DNA from: SZUA-521 sp041738285
Lineage (GTDB): Bacteria > Pseudomonadota > Gammaproteobacteria > Pseudomonadales > Azotimanducaceae
NCBI GenBank assembly: GCA_041738285.1
Contig: JBGSQB010000054.1
Span: 1 to 27,076, forward strand
Length of the DNA: 27,076 nt
Direction of reading: 5' to 3'
Below are positions 22,118 to 27,076 of this stretch, in pieces; within the stretch, counting starts at the first letter, position 1, and every line of letters begins with the position of its first letter. Made by a program: the position numbers and the translations under genes. Below the pieces are notes generated by a model that searched no databases, was not told the origin of the DNA, and worked only from the letters and a program-made list of their open reading frames with translations.

Positions 22118-24541
22118 TCAGCTGCTATGCCGTGCCCGCAGCACGGCATGGCGGAATGTTGATGGCAGCACGCGCCCAGCCGCGCGCGTGACCTCGCTGA
22201 CGACGACAGAGAATGTGAGTTTGCCATCCTCATCCACGCTGAGCGCGTCACGCCGGATCAACGCGTCGACGAAGTTCTGGAACAGCCGCGCATCGAAAAA
22301 CTCCGGCGCATTCAATCCCTGCAGCCGGGAGATCCGCTGGGCGACGCTCTGGCATTGAAGCTCGAGGTTGTTGCGGTCGATCTGCCCTTGCCCTGCCTGT
22401 CGCAACATGGCGACCACGATGAAGAACCGTTCGAGCGTTTGCATGACCACGGCCGCGAGCAGTTCCAGCCGATAGTTGACGGTGGTGTCGGGTGCGGGCG
22501 CCGTCAGTTGACCGTCTGCGGACTCGCACAGTAGCCCGTGTTCGACCAGCCGGCGCACCCAGCTGTCGAGTTCGGCATCGAGTGAGCTGGATTGCGCAAT
22601 GAACAACTCATCGGCCAGGTAGGGAAATACTGTCGTGACCATGCCTGCGAGCTGAGTGCGACCAAGCGGCAGGCGCCGATTGATGATGAGGCATGCGATC
22701 AGCGATGGCAGTGCGAGTGTGTGGATGGCGTTGTTGCGGTACCAGGTCATCAGAATCGCGGTGTCGGGAGCGTGGCAGAGCACGTCGCCGAACGGGTGCG
22801 TTTCCCGAACCAGCATACCGAGTGACTCTGCGTGCTCGATCATCTGCGAACCAGTCAACGCCGTGACGGTGGTTGGGCGGGTCGTTGCGGCGTCGCGCAG
22901 CAATGATGCAAAACAGTCGAGCTGTTCGGCCAGGAGCGCCTCATCCATTGCGAGTTTGGGCGTAGAGAGAGTTACCAGCGCAATCAGATTGATTGGATTC
23001 AGTGCCGCGCAATCGTTCACGCGCCGCAGGATTTCGAGCCCGAGATCGAGCGCCGGATTGACCCGCTTCGCCGATCCCCCATCGAAGAACTGATCCGCTT
23101 CGATCGGTTCGCCAAAGTTCACGGCCACACGGCCGAACTTCTCTCTCAGCACGCGCGCGGTCCTGACGATGTCGGCAATGGACTCGCGTCGCTTGGTCGA
23201 GCCGCGCAACTCCGCAAGGTAGCTGCCGGCTTCGATCAGCCGCTCGTAGCCGATGTATACCGGTACGAACACCATCGGTCGGGCGATGCCGCGATCGCGG
23301 ATGGCGAGTGTCATGTTGAGCAGCCCAGTGCGTGGCGGCAGCATGCGGCCCGTCCGCGAACGGCCACCTTCGATGAAGTACTCGACTGGCGAGCCCCGTC
23401 GGAACACCTGGTACAGGTACTCGTTGAACACGGCGCTGTAGAGCGGGTCGTCGGCGAAGCGACGGCGCATGAAGAACGCACCGGCTCGGCGCAGCATCGA
23501 TCCGATGATGGGCATGTTCAAATTATCGCCAGCCGCGATGTGCGGGATCATCAAACCGTTGTTATGGAGCAGATAGGACAGCAGTAGATAATCGACGTGG
23601 CTGCGATGACATGGGACGTACACCAGCGTCGATGTCTCGGCGTAGGGCTTGACGCGGTCGAGCCCGTTCACGTCGACGCCGTCGTAAATGCGTGTCCAGA
23701 ACCAAGTCAGTAGCCGATCGAAGAAGCGGATCGTGACGTAGGACATGTCTGACGTGATGCCGCGCGCGTCGCGGCGCGCGCGGGCGTTGAGCTTCTCGAA
23801 CGTGACATCCGTGTTTGTGGCTTCCGCGGTGATGGCTTCGCGCACGCGCCGACTGCTGACGATCTGCGTGACCAGCGTGCGGCGGTGGGACAGGTCCGGA
23901 CCCAGCAGGGCGGTGCGCTGGTTTTTGAAGTGCACGCGCAGCAACCGAGCAATGCGCCTGACCAGCTTGCCGTCGCTGAGGTCGGGGTCTTCGAAATCCT
24001 GCAGATTGAGTGGCGCGCCGAATACGACGGTGATGTCGCGGCGGTTGAACAGAATGACCACGAGGCGCCGAAACCTGGACGTGAGGGTCCAGTCCTCGGA
24101 CAGCAGCACACGGATCAGCGACTTCTCCTTGTTTGGTGCCCGACTCCAGAACACCGACACCGGCACCAGTTTGATGTTGGTTCGGCGTGTGTCGCGAAAG
24201 TAAGGTTGCAGGCGCAACAGGCGTTTGGAGTAGGTGCGCATCAGATTGCGCTGCCACAGCCGGCCCGCCGCACGATTCAAAAAGAAGAACCGCAGATGCT
24301 CGGCAATACCCTCTGCAGCCAGCGAACTACGGGGCCGGGGCAAGCCATTCGCCGCGGCGACGATGTCCAGCATCACCAGATCGGTCAGCGAGCGGTTCGA
24401 AAGTGCATATACGATGGCGCCCGGTTCCTGCTCGGCGGATGCACCGCTGAGCGCATCCGCCCCGCGCGCGCTTGGACGGGTCATCGTGTTCAGTACCGCG
24501 CGCACCAGAGCGAATGAGGCCGCCTTCAGTCGATCGAGCAT
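22118..24541 (-). CDS. plsB: Glycerol-3-phosphate 1-O-acyltransferase PlsB
   Basis: An 807-residue membrane-bound enzyme that transfers an acyl chain from acyl-ACP or acyl-CoA to position 1 of glycerol-3-phosphate, the first step of phospholipid synthesis. The acyltransferase motif I is PCHRSHVDYLL (H312 to D317, the HX4D motif). Motif III-type FIEGGRSRTGRML (388-400) binds glycerol phosphate, and VFVPVYIGYERLIE follows as motif IV. The long N-terminal and C-terminal regions and overall size match E. coli PlsB (807) rather than the small PlsC or PlsY families. The ATG at 24541 was kept because N-terminal residues read normally for the family. The gene lies 34 bases downstream of gspD on the same strand and may be read through from it. 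Confidence 0.95.
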   Translation of the reverse strand: MLDRLKAASFALVRAVLNTMTRPSARGADALSGASAEQEPGAIVYALSNRSLTDLVMLDIVAAANGLPRPRSSLAAEGIAEHLRFFFLNRAAGRLWQRNLMRTYSKRLLRLQPYFRDTRRTNIKLVPVSVFWSRAPNKEKSLIRVLLSEDWTLTSRFRRLVVILFNRRDITVVFGAPLNLQDFEDPDLSDGKLVRRIARLLRVHFKNQRTALLGPDLSHRRTLVTQIVSSRRVREAITAEATNTDVTFEKLNARARRDARGITSDMSYVTIRFFDRLLTWFWTRIYDGVDVNGLDRVKPYAETSTLVYVPCHRSHVDYLLLSYLLHNNGLMIPHIAAGDNLNMPIIGSMLRRAGAFFMRRRFADDPLYSAVFNEYLYQVFRRGSPVEYFIEGGRSRTGRMLPPRTGLLNMTLAIRDRGIARPMVFVPVYIGYERLIEAGSYLAELRGSTKRRESIADIVRTARVLREKFGRVAVNFGEPIEADQFFDGGSAKRVNPALDLGLEILRRVNDCAALNPINLIALVTLSTPKLAMDEALLAEQLDCFASLLRDAATTRPTTVTALTGSQMIEHAESLGMLVRETHPFGDVLCHAPDTAILMTWYRNNAIHTLALPSLIACLIINRRLPLGRTQLAGMVTTVFPYLADELFIAQSSSLDAELDSWVRRLVEHGLLCESADGQLTAPAPDTTVNYRLELLAAVVMQTLERFFIVVAMLRQAGQGQIDRNNLELQCQSVAQRISRLQGLNAPEFFDARLFQNFVDALIRRDALSVDEDGKLTFSVVVSEVTRAAGRVLPSTFRHAVLRARHSS

Positions 24542-24575
24542 GCTGTGGTTCGTGGTGCGAGGGGGTCAGTATGAC

Positions 24576-26501
24576 CTACTCGCGGCGACCGTCGTAAAGG
24601 CCCTCGATGGGCGGTGGCGTGGGCGCGGCGTCCCGCTTCGGCTCGCTGGAGATCTCGATTTCCCATACGCTCGAGTACTTCCGCTCCGTCGAGTCTGCAA
24701 CGTCCTGGGGGTCGCGCAACACCGTCGGCCGCAGGAACACCAGTAGATTGCGCCGCGTGCGCGTGTCCTCGGTCTTGCGGAACAGCCTGCCGAGCAGAGG
24801 AATGTCCCCCAGGAGCGGCACCTTCTTCAGCGTCATCTGCACGTCGTCCTGTATCAGACCACCCAGCACGATCGTCTGCCGGTCTTCGGCGAGCACGGTG
24901 GTATCGATGGTGCGCTTGTTGGTGACGACATCGGCGAACGGGTCGGCGGCAGAGACAGTGAGTGCAGACAGCACAACGCTCGATACTTCCTGCGCCACCT
25001 TCAGCCTGACCGCTTTGCCTTCATGAATGTGGGGCGTCACCGTCAGCGTGATACCCACGTCCTGGCGCTGAATCGTGGTGAACGGATTGGTCGAGCCGTC
25101 GGTCGTGGTGGTGAATGATCCGGTTCGAAATGGGACTTCCTGGCCGACCAGGATCTTTGCCTCCTCGTTGTCGAGGGTCAGGATGCTCGGTGTCGACAGC
25201 AGATTCGCGTTGCTCGACGTCGAAATGGCCTGCAGCACCGCGCCGAAGGAAAAGCCATCCATGTCGAGTTTGGCCACCGCGAGGGTTGGCTGCGACAGCG
25301 CCGCGGTTGCGGCCACGGGATTCGTGTCAGGGTCGGTGAGTGCACCCAGAATAGTGGCCAGGGCAGGTGACAAGGCTGTCGAGATCAACGGTGTCGAGGA
25401 GCCACTCTGGTCGATGGCCGCGAAGTCGACACCGACGTTGAAGCTGTCGTCCAGTGACAGTTCGACGATCGCAGCTTCGATCAGCACCTGCGTCCGACGC
25501 ACATCGAGTTTGCGCACCAGGTCGACAACTTCCGACATCACGGAAGGGTCCGCCCGCACTACGATCGCGTTCAGCGCTTCGTCGGCCTGAATGCTGACCT
25601 TGCGCGGCGACGCACCTTCCGCAGCGCCGTCTTCGGCGACGAGACCGCGCAGGATCTCGGCCACGGCCTTGGCGTCGCCATGAGAAAGTCGGATGACCTG
25701 GGTTGCCCCCGATGCGGTGGCCGGCTGGTCGAGTTGTTCGATCAGCTTCTTCACGGCGGCGACCGGTCGCGTCTTGCCACGCAGAACCAGTGAGTTGTTG
25801 CGTTCGTTGGCGATGATCTGGATGCGCTGTGGGCCCTTGGCATTGCGGCCGAGTTGTTCCGGCGCGAGCTTCTCGAGCAATTCGACAATCGTTCCGACCC
25901 AGGCGTCCTTAAGCGAGATGACCGTAATCTGGTCCTCATCCGGCACGTCGATCCGATTGATGATCGCCTGCAGACGCACGATGTTCTCCGCGTGGTCGGA
26001 GATAATCACCACGTTAGGGTTGGTGACCGATGCGATGTGCCCATACTGGGGAATCATCGGTCGCAGCGTCTTCACCAGTTCTGCCGAGTCGACATACTGT
26101 GAAGCGATGACTCGCGTGACCAACTGTTCACCCGCTATCTCGGTCGCGTTGTCCAGGGGGCTGCCACTTTGCTTGGCGAGCGTCTGCTGCTGCACGCGAA
26201 CGACGTCGCCCGTTTCGATGGCTGCGAAGCCGTGTACCCGCAGCACGGAGAGGAACAGCTCGTAGATGCCGTGAACGTCGAGGCTGGCGTTCGAAATGAC
26301 CGTGACCTTGCCTTTGACGCGGGGGTCAACCACGAACGTCTTGCCAGTGATGGCGGCGACCTGAGCCACGAACTCGTTGATGTCCGCGTTCTTGAGGTTG
26401 ATCTTCCAGGTCTGTTCCTGGGCACTCGCCATGGGCGCGGTGAACAACACCAGCAGGGCCAGGACGCTGGTCAGTCGGGCGAAAGCAATGGGGAAACGCA
26501 T
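24576..26501 (-). CDS. gspD: Type II secretion system secretin GspD
   Basis: A 641-residue outer-membrane pore subunit of the type II secretion system. A signal peptide (about residues 1-27, ending SAQ) is followed by the N0 domain (30-105, with INLKNADINEFVAQVAAITG), three N1-N3 KH-like domains (about 125-335, including VTNPNVVIISDHAENI and IIANERNNSLVLRG), and the secretin core (about 335-600). The core has QVLIEAAIVEL, LLSTPSILTLDNEEA and the signature VPLLGDIPLLGRLFR (561-575). The C-terminal tail ends in a Pro-rich, charged stretch. It has no lipobox, so it is not lipidated itself and may need a pilotin. It follows gspC by 16 bases. GspE-M genes do not follow; plsB does. Confidence 0.95.
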   Translation of the reverse strand: MRFPIAFARLTSVLALLVLFTAPMASAQEQTWKINLKNADINEFVAQVAAITGKTFVVDPRVKGKVTVISNASLDVHGIYELFLSVLRVHGFAAIETGDVVRVQQQTLAKQSGSPLDNATEIAGEQLVTRVIASQYVDSAELVKTLRPMIPQYGHIASVTNPNVVIISDHAENIVRLQAIINRIDVPDEDQITVISLKDAWVGTIVELLEKLAPEQLGRNAKGPQRIQIIANERNNSLVLRGKTRPVAAVKKLIEQLDQPATASGATQVIRLSHGDAKAVAEILRGLVAEDGAAEGASPRKVSIQADEALNAIVVRADPSVMSEVVDLVRKLDVRRTQVLIEAAIVELSLDDSFNVGVDFAAIDQSGSSTPLISTALSPALATILGALTDPDTNPVAATAALSQPTLAVAKLDMDGFSFGAVLQAISTSSNANLLSTPSILTLDNEEAKILVGQEVPFRTGSFTTTTDGSTNPFTTIQRQDVGITLTVTPHIHEGKAVRLKVAQEVSSVVLSALTVSAADPFADVVTNKRTIDTTVLAEDRQTIVLGGLIQDDVQMTLKKVPLLGDIPLLGRLFRKTEDTRTRRNLLVFLRPTVLRDPQDVADSTERKYSSVWEIEISSEPKRDAAPTPPPIEGLYDGRRE

Positions 26502-26517
26502 GAGGGTGGGGCTGCCG

Positions 26518-27076
26518 TTACTTCAGGGACGCCGTGACGAAGAAGCGGCGATCTCCGCGCTGCACTTCGAGCCGCGCGGAACCTTGGGCCATGATGTTAT
26601 CAATCTCGAGCTGATCCTGTTGGACATTCCCAACGGGCCTTCCGTTCACACTGAGCACGACATCGCCCGGTTGCAGCCCGGTTTGGGCAAGATACGGGGA
26701 CTGCGCTAGGTCACCGAGCCGGTAGCCTTCGTTGCCTTGGCTGTTGACCGAGGTTAGACCGAGCGATGAAAGGGTCCCTTGTGGGTCGGCGCTCAGCCGC
26801 TCGCGGTACTGTGAGATGCCATCGCGAAGTTGCGCGCCCGGATCCTGTGCGTCGATCTGAGAGCTCTCGTTGTAGGGCGGTGAATCCATCGGCTGCTCGT
26901 ACACGGGCTCTTCAATGTAGGTATCACCCATGGGCAACATCGATTCGTCGATCGGGCCTTGGCCGGCGAGCAGGCTCGGCGTGTCCGGGAAGCGCAGGGT
27001 CTCGAACAGCCCCCCGCGGCGCAGCACGACCCGGTCGGCATGCACTTCCGCGAGTTCCACGCCGCCACTCAGTTTG
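26518..27076 (-). CDS. gspC: Type II secretion system protein GspC, C-terminal part (5' end outside window)
   Basis: The last 185 residues of the inner-membrane clamp protein that links GspD to the inner-membrane platform. The fragment starts in the homology region with LSGGVELAEVHADRVVLRRG, typical of the GspC HR domain, which contacts the N0 domain of GspD. A Glu/Pro/Asp-rich linker of about 40 residues follows. A PDZ domain makes up the C-terminus, seen in YRLGDLAQSPYLAQTGLQPG and DVVLSVNGRPVGNVQQ. A GTG at 27060 within the fragment is not needed as a start: the frame continues to the window edge, and the N-terminal membrane anchor should lie beyond it. The gspC-gspD order is standard. Confidence 0.92.
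   Translation of the reverse strand, partial: KLSGGVELAEVHADRVVLRRGGLFETLRFPDTPSLLAGQGPIDESMLPMGDTYIEEPVYEQPMDSPPYNESSQIDAQDPGAQLRDGISQYRERLSADPQGTLSSLGLTSVNSQGNEGYRLGDLAQSPYLAQTGLQPGDVVLSVNGRPVGNVQQDQLEIDNIMAQGSARLEVQRGDRRFFVTASLK

Overview
The window is a 27-kb stretch of ordinary, densely packed chromosome from a GC-rich bacterium. Gene content and order point to a gammaproteobacterium. The sigma-E block is rpoE-rseA-rseB-rseC-mucD. It is followed by lepA-lepB-(DUF4845)-rnc-era-recO, then adk, tsaB, an rsmJ-like gene, plsB and type II secretion genes. The order resembles the Pseudomonas/Xanthomonas side of the class; I cannot name the genus from sequence alone. I saw no rRNA, tRNA, CRISPR array, insertion sequence or prophage.

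Layout. (1) Bases 1-5000: the 3' part of a 3-hydroxyisobutyrate dehydrogenase gene (+), an HDOD-domain gene and ygfZ (both -), divergent sdhE and ygfX (+), then nadB (-), whose 3' end overlaps the 3' end of ygfX. (2) Bases 4861-18486: an almost unbroken same-strand run of fourteen genes: rpoE, rseA, rseB, rseC, mucD, lepA, lepB, a DUF4845 gene, rnc, era, recO, rlmD, relA and adk. Many junctions overlap by 1-11 bases, which suggests translational coupling. (3) Bases 18704-19051: a very basic histone-H1-like gene flanked by hairpins. (4) Bases 19083-22099: moeA (-), tsaB (+), a 358-base stretch holding only one doubtful small ORF, and an rsmJ-like methyltransferase gene. (5) Bases 22118-27076: plsB, gspD and the 3' part of gspC, all on the minus strand.

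How the genes work together. rpoE, rseA, rseB, rseC and mucD form the envelope-stress sigma factor, its membrane anti-sigma factor, the periplasmic regulator, a membrane modulator and a periplasmic protease. lepA, rnc, era, recO and rlmD concern translation, ribosome maturation and DNA repair; lepB processes secreted precursors. relA couples amino-acid starvation to (p)ppGpp. sdhE and ygfZ serve flavin and Fe-S protein maturation, close to the flavoprotein gene nadB.

I found no clearly new system. The most notable item is a RelA that appears to lack the zinc-finger (conserved-cysteine) domain between its helical and ACT domains, while the rest is colinear with the normal protein. Next are the unexplained stretch before the short rsmJ-like gene, the H1-like protein, and a canonical terminator embedded antisense in the end of moeA.
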